This document shows positions 45,481 through 53,668 of a stretch of DNA of 64,000 nt, in pieces (the first letter of the stretch is position 1; the number at the start of each line of letters is the position of its first letter). Both the position numbers and the translations under genes were made by a program. This DNA is from Gaiella sp038230035. Lineage in GTDB: Bacteria; Actinomycetota; Thermoleophilia; Gaiellales; Gaiellaceae. The notes beneath the pieces were generated by a model. That model made no database searches, had not been told where the DNA came from, and saw only the letters and a program-made list of their open reading frames with translations. The stretch spans positions 1-64,000 of the forward strand of contig JBBRNX010000008.1 of assembly GCA_038230035.1 (NCBI GenBank), read 5' to 3'.

Positions 45481-46060
45481 AAGGGAGCCACGCCAGCAGA
45501 CGCGGTAGGTCGCGGCGAGATCGGCGGATGGCTTCCCGGAGCGCGGCCGCCGCCTCCGGTCCGTGGACACCTTCGCCGTGGCCGACGAGCAGGTGCTCCG
45601 GCTCGAACCGGGCAAGCATCCTCGGCGGCGCCAAGCGCAGCAGTAGGTGAACCCCGACTGCGCCTCGGCCGCCGGTGAAGAACCGGTTCGTGGCGACCGC
45701 CTCCGCCACCACGAGCATCCGCGGCTCGGGCCACCAGAGTGCAACCTCCTGCCAGCGCTTCGAGCGTTTCACTTCGACGATCTCGAACGGCGAGTCGCGC
45801 ACCGATGTTGGAGCGACGAGATGCGGCACACCGAGCCGCTCGGCGACCACGGCGCAGTCGCGGTTGTGCCGGTCGAGGAGCTGCAAGACCGCCGCGGGTT
45901 GACCGAGCGACCGCGACCGCTCGATCGCCTCCGGCCAGTCCACCGGATCCACGAGCCAAACCCGGCCATCGGCGACGAGTGCGTGCGACGTCCGCATCAT
46001 CGGCTCGTCGACGACCCACGAGAAGCCGAACGCGGTCTCGTCGCAGTAGTGGCACGTCAC
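45464..46060 (-). CDS. MBL-fold-like protein without the canonical metal motif
   Basis: A 198-residue protein (VTCHYCDETAFGFSWVVDEPMMRTSHALVADGRVWLVDPVDWPEAIERSRSLGQPAAVLQLLDRHNRDCAVVAERLGVPHL) whose strand order and HLLVGHGEGVHG ending match metallo-beta-lactamase-fold proteins. The HxHxDH zinc signature is replaced by DRHNRD, so hydrolase activity is doubtful. An N-terminal CHYC could bind a metal. GTG 46060 has TAGGCT exactly seven bases upstream. The 3' end overlaps fbiC by 17 bases and its start is 27 bases beyond the hisA stop. Confidence 0.7.
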   Translation of the reverse strand: MTCHYCDETAFGFSWVVDEPMMRTSHALVADGRVWLVDPVDWPEAIERSRSLGQPAAVLQLLDRHNRDCAVVAERLGVPHLVAPTSVRDSPFEIVEVKRSKRWQEVALWWPEPRMLVVAEAVATNRFFTGGRGAVGVHLLLRLAPPRMLARFEPEHLLVGHGEGVHGPEAAAALREAIRRSRRDLPRLLAWLPFSGRA

Positions 46061-46086
46061 GACGCCGAGCCTAGCCAGCCGCTGCG

Positions 46087-46809
46087 CTAGATCGCGAGCG
46101 CTTCCGCGAGCGTGAACGCACCGCGCCAAAGCGCGCTGCCGACGACCGCGCCTTCGCACCCCAGATCGCGCAGGGCACGGAGGTCGTCGAGCGAAGCGAT
46201 GCCACCAGCGGCAAGAACAGGCAGGCCGCACGGTAGGACGTCTCGGAGAAGATCGAGGTCGGGACCTGCGAGCGAGCCGTCGCGACGGGTGCTCGTGACC
46301 AGTAGTCGACGCACGCCGGTATCGGCGCAGCGCAACGCGAGCTCCGCAGCCGAAACACCTGCAGTGCGCGTCCAGCCTTCGACAGCGACGTGACCGTCTC
46401 GAGCGTCGACGGCCACCACGAGTCGCTTCCCGAACCGTTCCGCGGCGGCGGCGAGGAACTCGGGAGCGAGAGCCGCGGTGCCGACCATCACGCGGTCGGC
46501 TCCGGCGGTTAACGCGACGCTGATCGCGTCGATCGTCCGGAACCCGCCGCCAACCTGGACGGGTATCTCATGGGCAACTTGTGCGATCCGCTCGAGGAGT
46601 CCGTCGGAGGGCCGACCGTCGAACGCGCCGTTGAGATCCACGAGGTGCAGGCGCTTGGCTCCCTCGTCGACAAAGCGCCGTGCGAGCGCGACTGGATCGC
46701 CTCCTTCGATCGCGACCCGGTCTCGAGCCCCCTCGTGAAGGCGAACCGCCCGGCCATCGAGGACGTCGACCGCAGTCACGATCTCGAACGTTTCTTGTCG
46801 TGCTCTCAC
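46087..46809 (-). CDS. hisA: Phosphoribosylformimino-5-aminoimidazole carboxamide ribotide isomerase HisA
   Basis: A 240-residue (beta/alpha)8 barrel catalysing the fourth step of histidine synthesis. Catalytic Asp15 (VTAVDVLDGRAVRL) and Asp135 (VVAVDARDGHVAVEGW) are present, along with VQVGGGFRTIDAI and AAGGIASLDDLRAL phosphate-binding loops. It is transcribed away from the other his genes, divergent from the TrpR-family regulator with only 22 bases between. A TAGCAT box six bases before the GTG suggests a leaderless transcript. Confidence 0.95.
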   Translation of the reverse strand: MRARQETFEIVTAVDVLDGRAVRLHEGARDRVAIEGGDPVALARRFVDEGAKRLHLVDLNGAFDGRPSDGLLERIAQVAHEIPVQVGGGFRTIDAISVALTAGADRVMVGTAALAPEFLAAAAERFGKRLVVAVDARDGHVAVEGWTRTAGVSAAELALRCADTGVRRLLVTSTRRDGSLAGPDLDLLRDVLPCGLPVLAAGGIASLDDLRALRDLGCEGAVVGSALWRGAFTLAEALAI

Positions 46810-46811
46810 GT

Positions 46812-46825
46812 TAGCATGCTATCAT
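46812..46825. promoter_or_regulatory. Divergent his promoters overlapping a TAGCATGCTA palindrome
   Basis: The 22-base gap between hisA and the TrpR-family gene holds the perfect palindrome TAGCATGCTA (46812-46821). On the plus strand TATCAT (46820-46825) is six bases from the regulator ATG. On the minus strand TAGCAT (46821-46816) is six bases from the hisA GTG. One dimeric repressor bound to the palindrome would block both -10 boxes. This is a prediction from position and symmetry. Confidence 0.6.
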
Positions 46826-46831
46826 GTTCAC

Positions 46832-47170
46832 ATGGCTACTTCGCAGACGACATCTGCAGACCACGCGGTCGAGCCGCTGAGCGGGCTGGACGAGCTCGCC
46901 GATGCCTTCCAGAGCCTCCGCACGAGGGACGAGGTGACGCGCTTCCTTCGCGACCTCTGCACGCTCCCAGAGCTCGAAGCCTTGACGCACCGCTGGCAGA
47001 CGGCACGCCTCGTCGATCAAGGCGTGCCGTACCTCGAGGTCGCCGCACGCGTTCCCACCTCGACCGCAACTGTTACGCGGGTTGCTCAATGGGTGCGCCA
47101 CGGCACGGGCGGCTACCGGCTCGCGCTCGAACGGGCACAAGGCGCCTCGGCAGGAAAGGGTCGGCGGTGA
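46832..47170 (+). CDS. TrpR/YerC-family regulator, probable histidine repressor
   Basis: A 112-residue all-helical protein of the TrpR/YerC-YecD family: LSGLDELADAFQSLRTRDEVTRFLRDLCTLPELEALTHRWQTARLVDQGVPYLEVAARVPTSTATVTRVAQWV, the latter being the helix-turn-helix. In Firmicutes the YerC homologue has been proposed as HisR, a histidine-biosynthesis repressor. Here it is the first gene of the hisG-to-hisIE operon, its stop overlapping hisG, and is divergent from hisA. That position makes histidine control the best guess. The basic tail (GASAGKGRR) is probably disordered. Confidence 0.87.
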   Translation: MATSQTTSADHAVEPLSGLDELADAFQSLRTRDEVTRFLRDLCTLPELEALTHRWQTARLVDQGVPYLEVAARVPTSTATVTRVAQWVRHGTGGYRLALERAQGASAGKGRR

Positions 47171-48054
47171 GCGGGCGATTCACCCGCGCCGGGCAAGACG
47201 GCAGGCTGTCTGTTGCAGTGCCGGCCAAGGGGCGAATGGCCGAGCCGGCGCTCAAGCTCTGCGCGGATGCCGGTCTCAGCTTCGAGACGACCGAGCGGTC
47301 GCTGCTCGTCCCCTGCGCGAACGCGCCGGTCGACCTGCTGCTCGTCCGACCGAGTGACATCCCCGAGTACGTCCAGGATCGCGTCGTCGACCTCGGGATA
47401 ACCGGGGCCAACCTCGTCGCGGAGGCCGAAGCCGATGTCGTGACGCTCGCCGAGCTCGGCTTCGCCCGTTGCACACTCGAGGCGGCGGTGCCGGACGATG
47501 CGCAGCAGCGCGGGATCGCGGATCTGAACGGGCTGCGCGTCGCCACGGCGTATCCGGTCTCGACACGGCGGCTGCTCGAGGAGCGCGGGGTGCGCGCGGA
47601 GCTCGTCCACGTCTCCGGCTCGGTCGAGGCAACACCGCGACTCGGGCTCGCCGACGCGATTGTCGACCTTGTGTCGACAGGCTCCACGACGGCCGCGAAC
47701 GGGCTCCGCCGGATCGGCGAGCTGCTCGCGTCGCAGGCTGTCCTGATCGGCGGTCGAGATGCGATCGAGAACCGCAGCGATCTCGTCGAGCGGCTCGAGT
47801 TGATGGTCTCCGGAGTCGTCGCTGCTCGGCGCCGGCGCTACGTGATGATGAATGCGAGCCTCGAGGCTTTGCCAGCGATTCGCGACGTGCTGCCGAGCAT
47901 GGATGCTCCAACGGTGCTCTCGCTCGCGGAGGAGGGCCAGATCGCTGTCCACGCCGCAGTCGATGCCGGCGATGTCTGGCAATTGCTGCCGTCGCTGAAG
48001 GCCGCTGGTGCGACCTCGATTCTCGTCCTGCCGGTCGAGAGGCTCCTGCCGTGA
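47167..48054 (+). CDS. hisG: ATP phosphoribosyltransferase, long form HisG
   Basis: A 295-residue HisG, the committed and feedback-regulated step joining ATP and PRPP. The catalytic part includes LSVAVPAKGRMAEPALKLCADAG, VDLGITGANLVAEAEADV and the PRPP-loop-like DLVSTGSTTAANGLRRI. Residues about 215-295 (RYVMMNASLEALPAIRDVLPSMDAPTVLSLAEEGQIAVHAAVDAGDVWQLLPSLKAAGATSILVLPVERLL) are the C-terminal histidine-binding domain, so this is the long form that does not need HisZ. GTG start overlaps the regulator stop; the stop overlaps hisD. Confidence 0.94.
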   Translation: MSGRFTRAGQDGRLSVAVPAKGRMAEPALKLCADAGLSFETTERSLLVPCANAPVDLLLVRPSDIPEYVQDRVVDLGITGANLVAEAEADVVTLAELGFARCTLEAAVPDDAQQRGIADLNGLRVATAYPVSTRRLLEERGVRAELVHVSGSVEATPRLGLADAIVDLVSTGSTTAANGLRRIGELLASQAVLIGGRDAIENRSDLVERLELMVSGVVAARRRRYVMMNASLEALPAIRDVLPSMDAPTVLSLAEEGQIAVHAAVDAGDVWQLLPSLKAAGATSILVLPVERLLP

Positions 48055-49220
48055 GACGCGGTTCGGGTCTCGACGCTGCCCTAGCGATCGTCGCACCGAT
48101 CATCGCCGACGTGCGAGATCGCGGCGACGTCGCGCTTCTCGAGTGGACGGAGCGCTTCGACGGGCCACGGCCGGACGGCTTTCGGGTTTCTGCCGACGAA
48201 ATGGCGGCTGCCGTCGTCGAACCGTCCGAGCTCGAAGCGTTCCGCCGGATGATCGCCGCAGTACGAGCGTTCTCGGAGGCGCAACGGCCCTCGGATACGT
48301 CGGTCGAAGCTGTGCCGGGCGTCATCGCGGAGCGCCGCTGGCTACCTCTTTCCTCGGTCGGCGTCTGTGTGCCGAGTGGTCGCGCGCCGTTGCCTTCGTC
48401 GCTCGTAATGACGGCCGTGCCGGCTCAGGTAGCAGGCGTTTCGCGGATCGCCGTCGTCACGCCGCGGCCTGTCGCAGCGACGCTCGTCGTCGCGCGTGAG
48501 CTTGGCATCGACGAGGTGTACGCGATCGGCGGTGCTCAGGCCGTCGCCGCTCTCGCGTACGGGACCGAGTCGATACCGGCGGTCGACAAGATCGTCGGCC
48601 CGGGCAGTGCGTACGTCACTGCAGCCAAGCTTCTCGTCTCGGCAAGCGTCGGGATCGATCTTCCGGCCGGCCCGAGCGAGGTCGTCGTCATCGCTGATCG
48701 GGACGCCGATCCAGCGGTCTGCGCTGCCGATCTGCTGGCCCAAGCCGAGCACGGGCCGGACTCCGTTGCCGTTCTCCTCACCGACGATCGGATGCTGTCC
48801 GAAGATGTCTCTAATCTTGTTGTCGGATATGAGAACGTCGCGGTTGAGCTGGTGGGGTCGCTGGATGCGGCTTTGGCGTGGTCGGAGGCTTTCGCGCCCG
48901 AACATCTCGAGCTCCTCGTCGCTCGTCCCGAACCGTTGCTCGCTCGGGTTCGGAATGCGGGCACCGTCTTTGTTCGGACGTCGGCTGTGGTCGGTGACTA
49001 CGCAGCCGGGGCGACCCATGTACTGCCAACGGGCGGCCTCGCGCGCTCCGCCGGCGGACTCGGACTCGAGTCATTCCTGAAGCCTGTCCAGGTTGTCCGC
49101 GCGACTGACGCCGGGCTCGAGGCCGCGCGCGAGATCGCCGCACCGATCGCGCGACTCGAAGGGCTGCCGCTGCACGCCGCCGCTCTGGGCGCCCCCGCGG
49201 CGGAAGTTGGCCGGCGATGA
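48051..49220 (+). CDS. hisD: Histidinol dehydrogenase HisD
   Basis: A 389-residue zinc enzyme that oxidises histidinol to histidine in two NAD-dependent steps. It shows SSVGVCVPSGRAPLPSSLVMTAVPAQVAGV, YAIGGAQAVAALAYGTESIPAVDKIVGPGSAYVTAAK, GPSEVVVIADRDADPAVCAADLLAQAEHGPDS and the active-site EAFAPEHLELL with Glu-His. It is slightly short at the N-terminus relative to the usual 420-440 residues, but all catalytic blocks are present. GTG 48051 overlaps the hisG stop. Confidence 0.94.
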   Translation: MRRGSGLDAALAIVAPIIADVRDRGDVALLEWTERFDGPRPDGFRVSADEMAAAVVEPSELEAFRRMIAAVRAFSEAQRPSDTSVEAVPGVIAERRWLPLSSVGVCVPSGRAPLPSSLVMTAVPAQVAGVSRIAVVTPRPVAATLVVARELGIDEVYAIGGAQAVAALAYGTESIPAVDKIVGPGSAYVTAAKLLVSASVGIDLPAGPSEVVVIADRDADPAVCAADLLAQAEHGPDSVAVLLTDDRMLSEDVSNLVVGYENVAVELVGSLDAALAWSEAFAPEHLELLVARPEPLLARVRNAGTVFVRTSAVVGDYAAGATHVLPTGGLARSAGGLGLESFLKPVQVVRATDAGLEAAREIAAPIARLEGLPLHAAALGAPAAEVGRR

Positions 49221-50809
49221 CCGACGTCCGGCTTGACCCAGTCCCGCTCGCGTCGGACTTCTCGGCGTACGTCTGGGCGCCGAGCTCGAAGACGGTTGCC
49301 GAACGGCACGGCCTGCGCCCGGAACAGGTGCTGCGCTTCGACCAGAACACACCGCCGGTACCAGGGGTGCCGCAGATTCCACTTGCCGAGAGCTTTGCGC
49401 GGCTCAACGAGTATCCCGACGGGACGTACCGGGAGTTGCGAGAGGCTGCCGCGGAATACGTCGGCATCGGGTCAGAAGGCTGGCAGCAGATCGTCGTCGG
49501 CGCAGGTGCCGATGACCTGATCCTGCTCTGCGCTCGAACGTTCCTGTGCGAAGGGCGGCGCGCGGCGATCACGCCCCCGACGTACGTCTGCTATCGCGAG
49601 GCGTCGCAGCTTGCTGGAGCCGCTGTCGGCGAGGAGATAGAAGACGCCGACCTGATCTGGCGGTGCAATCCGAACAGCCCGAGCGGCCAGGCCATCGCTG
49701 CCGCCGAGCTTGTCACTTTGGCTCGATCGGTGCCACAGACGCCAGTCGTCGTCGACGAGGCGTACGTCGAGTTCGGCGGTGAGTCGGTCGTCCCGTTCCT
49801 CGCAGACGCACCGAACCTGATCGTCCTGCGGACGATGTCGAAGGCGTTCGGCTTCGCCTCGCTCAGAGTCGGCTACGCGGTCGCGGCCCCCGATGTCGCG
49901 GCAGTTCTCGAGGAACGGCGAGCGCCAGCACCCATCGCCGGCCCGGCCGCGCGGATTGCGGCCGCAGCCCTCAGAGACCCGCGCCTGGGCATCGACGAGA
50001 CCATTGTCGAACGGGAACGTGTCCGCGGCGCTCTCGTAGCTGCTGGGTTCGACGCGCCACCGACCGCCACGAACTTCGTGCTGGTGCGCAGCGAACAGGC
50101 GCTGGCAACGGAACTCGAAGCGAAGGGCCTTGTCGTCCGTGCTGTCCCAGGAGGGATTCGGATCACACCTCGCGGTGCGACCGACAACAACGTCTTTTTG
50201 CGTGCGCTCGGCATCGACGTCGAGACGTCGCCCGGACGCTCCGCGACCGTCGTCCGGACGACGACCGAGACCGCACTCCGGATCACGCTCGACATCGACG
50301 GGTCGAGTCGGGTGCGCGTTGCTACCGGCATCGGCTTCCTCGATCATCTCCTGACTCTCCTGGCGTTCCATGCCGGGTTCGACGTCGAGGCTCTCGCCGG
50401 GGGCGATCTCGACGCCGACGACCATCATCTGGTCGAAGACGTACTCGCGTCGCTCGGTGATGCTCTTACGCAGGCGCTCGGCACGCGGGCTGGCGTGACC
50501 CGATACGGCTCGGCGACGGTTCCGATGGACGAGGCTCGCGCAACAGCGGCAGTCGACCTCGTCCGCCGGCCGCACGCAGAGATCGATCTCGCGTTCACGG
50601 GCGACCGGGTCGGTGGCCTCGCGCTCACGCTGCTGCCACACGCGCTCGAGCGTTTCGCGATGCAGGCCGGTTGCACCGTTCACGTCGAATCCGCAGGTCG
50701 AGACGACCATCACGTCGCGGAGGCCGCGTTCAAAGCGCTCGGCCGTGCGCTACGGGAAGCCTGCACGCCTGACGTCGCCGGAATCCGCTCGACGAAGGGC
50801 GCCGCGTGA
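49217..50809 (+). CDS. hisC-hisB: Fused histidinol-phosphate aminotransferase (HisC) and imidazoleglycerol-phosphate dehydratase (HisB)
   Basis: A 530-residue bifunctional protein. Residues 1-340 are a HisC aminotransferase with Asn-Pro-Asn (CNPNSPSG), PLP Asp (VVVDEAYVEF), Schiff-base Lys209 (TMSKAFGFASLRVGY) and Arg in GGIRITPRG. Residues 345-530 are a HisB dehydratase with both metal-binding repeats, FLDHLL plus DDHH (401-404) and PHALERF plus DDHH (496-499), ending in STKGA. The known HisB fusion of E. coli joins the dehydratase to a phosphatase; HisC-HisB is unusual. Both active sites look intact. ATG overlaps the hisD stop; hisH overlaps its end. Confidence 0.95.
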   Translation: MTDVRLDPVPLASDFSAYVWAPSSKTVAERHGLRPEQVLRFDQNTPPVPGVPQIPLAESFARLNEYPDGTYRELREAAAEYVGIGSEGWQQIVVGAGADDLILLCARTFLCEGRRAAITPPTYVCYREASQLAGAAVGEEIEDADLIWRCNPNSPSGQAIAAAELVTLARSVPQTPVVVDEAYVEFGGESVVPFLADAPNLIVLRTMSKAFGFASLRVGYAVAAPDVAAVLEERRAPAPIAGPAARIAAAALRDPRLGIDETIVERERVRGALVAAGFDAPPTATNFVLVRSEQALATELEAKGLVVRAVPGGIRITPRGATDNNVFLRALGIDVETSPGRSATVVRTTTETALRITLDIDGSSRVRVATGIGFLDHLLTLLAFHAGFDVEALAGGDLDADDHHLVEDVLASLGDALTQALGTRAGVTRYGSATVPMDEARATAAVDLVRRPHAEIDLAFTGDRVGGLALTLLPHALERFAMQAGCTVHVESAGRDDHHVAEAAFKALGRALREACTPDVAGIRSTKGAA

Positions 50810-51408
50810 GGGTCGTCCTCGCCGACTATGGCGCCGGCAACCTACGGAGCGTCTGCTCGGCGTTCGTCCGTGCCGGCGCGGAGCTGGTGGTTTCGAGGGA
50901 TCCCGATGCGATCCTCGATGCGCGGCTCGCTGTGATCGCCGGCGTCGGCCACGTCGAGAGCGCCCGACGTGGCCTCGCGCGAAACAGCCTCGACGATGCC
51001 CTCGCCGCACGCGTTGCCTCCGATCGTCCGGTGCTCGGCATCTGCGTCGGCATGCAGCTTCTGTTCCACGAGAGCGATGAGGGTGGCTGTGGCCTCGGCC
51101 TTCTGGGCGGGCGCGTTCGCCGGGTGCAGGCGCCGCGTGTCCCGCACATGGGTTGGAACGCGCTCGAGCTCGTCAGAGAGTCAGCGCTGCTCGCAGGGCT
51201 TGACGGCGCCGATGTCTACTTCGCGCACAGCTATGCGGCCGAGCCGACCGACGACGACGTCGCGACTGCCGAGGTCGACCACGGCGGTCGGATCGTCGCC
51301 GCGGTCGAGTCGGGCCTCCTCGCCGGCGTTCAGTTCCACCCGGAGCGGAGCGGGTCGGCGGGCGCGCGCGTTCTCCTGAATGCCATCGGCTGGGCTGAGG
51401 AATGGTGA
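50806..51408 (+). CDS. hisH: Imidazole glycerol phosphate synthase glutaminase subunit HisH
   Basis: A 200-residue class I glutamine amidotransferase. The catalytic triad is Cys80 (VLGICVGMQLLF), His178 and Glu180 (GVQFHPERSG). VLADYGAGNLRSV opens the protein, and PHMGWNAL is the HisH-specific segment. It passes ammonia from glutamine to HisF, encoded next. GTG start overlaps the hisCB stop, and the hisF ATG lies inside its last codons (7-base overlap). Confidence 0.95.
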   Translation: MRVVLADYGAGNLRSVCSAFVRAGAELVVSRDPDAILDARLAVIAGVGHVESARRGLARNSLDDALAARVASDRPVLGICVGMQLLFHESDEGGCGLGLLGGRVRRVQAPRVPHMGWNALELVRESALLAGLDGADVYFAHSYAAEPTDDDVATAEVDHGGRIVAAVESGLLAGVQFHPERSGSAGARVLLNAIGWAEEW

Positions 51409-52142
51409 AGAAGCGTGTCATCCCGTGCCTGGACGTCGCTGCTGGTCGAGTCGTGAAGGGCGTTCGGTTCGAGGGCTTGCGGGATGTCGGCGACCCGATC
51501 GAACTCGCAACGCGGTACTCGGAGCTCGGCGCGGACGAGCTCGTGTTCCTCGACATCGCCGCCACGATCGAAGGCCGCGGACCGATTCTCTCCCTTGTCG
51601 AGCGCGCGGCGGAGGAGTTGACGATCCCGTTCACCGTCGGCGGCGGTGTCTCGGGGCTGGAGGACGCACGGGGGCTGCTGCGGGCGGGCGCCGACAAGGT
51701 GGCTGTCAATCGCGTGGCGTTCGAGGAACCCGAGATCCTCGCCGCACTCGCGGCCGAGTTCGGCTCCCAGGCGGTCGTCTGTGCCGTCGACGCACTTGCT
51801 GGAGAGGTCGTCACGCACGGTGGCCGGAACCCGCGGGGACGTGACGCCGTCGACTGGGCCTACGAGGCGACGGAGCGCGGCGCGGGAGAGATCCTCCTCA
51901 CGTCGATCGACGCCGACGGCACGCGAGAAGGGTACGACCTGGCGCTGACCCGAGCGGTGGTCGAGTCGGTCGAGGTGCCGGTGATCGCTTCAGGTGGAGC
52001 TGGTGATGTCACTCATTTGGCCGAGGCGTTCGAGGTCGGCGCCGAGGCGGCGCTGATCGCTTCGATCGTCCACGAGCGGCCGGAACGGCTGCCAGAGCTG
52101 AAGGCCGAGCTAAAGGAGCTGGGATGGAACGTCCGGAGCTGA
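51402..52142 (+). CDS. hisF: Imidazole glycerol phosphate synthase cyclase subunit HisF
   Basis: A 246-residue barrel enzyme that forms imidazole glycerol phosphate and AICAR. Catalytic Asp11 (RVIPCLDVAAGRVVKGVRF) and Asp130 (VVCAVDA) are present, along with IPFTVGGGVSGLEDARGLLRAGADKVAVN and VPVIASGGAGDVTHL phosphate loops. It pairs with HisH. It overlaps hisH by 7 bases and hisIE by 19 bases, the tightest packing in the operon. Confidence 0.96.
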   Translation: MVKKRVIPCLDVAAGRVVKGVRFEGLRDVGDPIELATRYSELGADELVFLDIAATIEGRGPILSLVERAAEELTIPFTVGGGVSGLEDARGLLRAGADKVAVNRVAFEEPEILAALAAEFGSQAVVCAVDALAGEVVTHGGRNPRGRDAVDWAYEATERGAGEILLTSIDADGTREGYDLALTRAVVESVEVPVIASGGAGDVTHLAEAFEVGAEAALIASIVHERPERLPELKAELKELGWNVRS

Positions 52143-52672
52143 CCGCTGCCGTTGTCCAGGACGCGACGACGGAGCGCGTTCTCATGCTCGCGTGGATGGA
52201 CGAGGAGGCTCTTCGCCGGACGCGCGAGACAGGCGAGGCGTGGTTCTGGAGCCGCTCGCGACAGGAGTACTGGCGCAAGGGTGCGACCTCGGGCAACACG
52301 CTCGCCGTCGAGGAGATCCGCGACGACTGCGACGGGGACGCGATCCTGCTGCGCGTGCGGCCGGCTGGGCCTGCGTGTCACACGGGGGCGGAGTCGTGCT
52401 TTGCGCCGTGGCTTTGGCGCACGATCAAGGAGCGCGAGGCGACACGCCCCGAAGGGTCGTACGTCGTGAGCCTGCTCGACGCGGGGCCCGGGGCAGCTGC
52501 GCAGAAAGTAGGAGAGGAGGGCGTCGAAGCCGCGCTCGCGGGCGCTGCCGAGTCGGACGAGCGGCTCGTCGAGGAGCTCGCCGATCTCTGGTTCCACAGC
52601 TACGTCCTGCTCGCCTCTCGTGGCCTCGACCCAGTCCGAGTCGAGGCAGAGCTCCGCCGGCGCGCGGCCTGA
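52124..52672 (+). CDS. hisIE: Fused phosphoribosyl-AMP cyclohydrolase / phosphoribosyl-ATP diphosphatase HisIE
   Basis: A 182-residue bifunctional enzyme for steps two and three. The HisI half has VLMLAWMDEEALRRTRETGEAWFWSRSRQEYWRKGATSGNTLAVEEIRDDCDGDAILLRVRPAGPACHTG with the metal Asp/Cys ligands. The HisE half (about 105-182) has KVGEEGVEAALAG and ELADLWFHSYVLLASRG, the MazG-like helices with acidic metal ligands. It is the last gene of the his operon. Histidinol-phosphate phosphatase is not in the window. Confidence 0.94.
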   Translation: MERPELTAAVVQDATTERVLMLAWMDEEALRRTRETGEAWFWSRSRQEYWRKGATSGNTLAVEEIRDDCDGDAILLRVRPAGPACHTGAESCFAPWLWRTIKEREATRPEGSYVVSLLDAGPGAAAQKVGEEGVEAALAGAAESDERLVEELADLWFHSYVLLASRGLDPVRVEAELRRRAA

Positions 52673-52735
52673 TTCCGAGACGAGTGACCCGCGGACGCTA
52701 GCGCCCGGCCACGATGCTGCCGATAGGTTTCGGCG

Positions 52736-53479
52736 ATGACGGATCTGACGGACGCGTTCCCGAAACCTCGGCGTGCGCAAGGGCTCCTTCGCCGACTGAC
52801 ACGGTGGGGCGGCGGGCTGATGATCACCGCCGGTGTCCTCCTCCTCGTGTGGACCGCAACGGTGTGGCTCTGGCAGGACCCGTTCACTGCGCTCTACACC
52901 CATCTGCAGCAGAACAAGCTCGCGTCGAGATATGAAGAGCGCGTCCGAGAGTTCGTTGCCGAGCCGACACCTGTTCCGGCCGGGCCGACCGTGGCCGACG
53001 AGAAGCGGGCAGTCGCTGCTGCCGCTCGGCGCTACCGGCTCGCGTCGCACGAGGGTGACGCGCTCGGACGGATCCACATCCCGCGCCTCGGTCTGAACAT
53101 GATTCTTGTCGACGGGACAGCGACGGAAACGCTGAAGAAGGGGCCGGGGCGGGATCTACGGACGTTCCTTCCCGGCGAAGGTCAGCTCGTCTATGTCGCC
53201 GGGCACCGGACGACGTACCTCGCTCCGTTCTCGCATATCGACGCCATGCGGGCGGGCGACCTGGTCACGATCGAGTTGCCCTACGCGACCGTCGTCTATC
53301 GGGTGACTCGCCATGTGATCGTGCCGGCCACCGACCTCGGCCGGCTCCAGTCCCATGGACGTGAGGTGCTTGCCTTGCAGGCGTGCCATCCGCGCTTCTT
53401 CGCGACGCACCGCTACATCGTCTACGCGAAGCCTGTCCGCGTGATCCCACGGAAAGGGAAGCCGTACACGCTCGCCTGA
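52736..53479 (+). CDS. Sortase (class E-like)
   Basis: A 247-residue membrane-anchored cysteine transpeptidase. An N-terminal helix at about 27-46 (GGLMITAGVLLLVWTATVWLW) anchors it. The sortase beta-barrel has catalytic His in VYVAGHRTTYLAPF, Cys in LALQACHPRFFATHRYIVYA and Arg in the same block. It attaches surface proteins to the cell wall or polymerises pilins. No substrate with a clear sorting signal is seen nearby. A TAGGTT box six bases before the ATG suggests leaderless transcription. Confidence 0.9.
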   Translation: MTDLTDAFPKPRRAQGLLRRLTRWGGGLMITAGVLLLVWTATVWLWQDPFTALYTHLQQNKLASRYEERVREFVAEPTPVPAGPTVADEKRAVAAAARRYRLASHEGDALGRIHIPRLGLNMILVDGTATETLKKGPGRDLRTFLPGEGQLVYVAGHRTTYLAPFSHIDAMRAGDLVTIELPYATVVYRVTRHVIVPATDLGRLQSHGREVLALQACHPRFFATHRYIVYAKPVRVIPRKGKPYTLA

Positions 53480-53500
53480 GGCGTTGGTAGGCTCGACGTC

Positions 53501-53542
53501 ATGCTCGCCTGGCTCTCGGTCAGCTCGAACAAGAACGGCTGA
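53501..53542 (+). CDS. Possible 13-residue leader peptide upstream of the GTPase gene
   Basis: A short open frame, MLAWLSVSSNKNG, begins exactly seven bases after a TAGGCT box (53488-53493), the same geometry as at many full genes in this window. Its stop is followed one base later by a perfect 11-bp hairpin. It could be a translated leader controlling the downstream GTPase, or fortuitous. No codon run points to a particular amino acid. Confidence 0.35.
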   Translation: MLAWLSVSSNKNG

Positions 53543-53543
53543 T

Positions 53544-53581
53544 CCGCTGCTTCCAGTTCCACGCGTCGGAGGAAGCAGCGG
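53544..53581 (+). promoter_or_regulatory. Leader hairpin before the GTPase gene
   Basis: CCGCTGCTTCC (53544-53554) pairs perfectly with GGAAGCAGCGG (53571-53581). It lies between the short MLAWLSVSSNKNG frame and the GTPase start at 53669. There is no T-run, so it is more likely an mRNA structure than a terminator. Confidence 0.5.
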
Positions 53582-53668
53582 GACAGGACGCGAACCGCAC
53601 CGCCGCTAGCTTTCGGCGACGCCGGCTCGCGCCTTCCCGCCTCATTCGAGAGGGAAGGAGTTGTCGCG

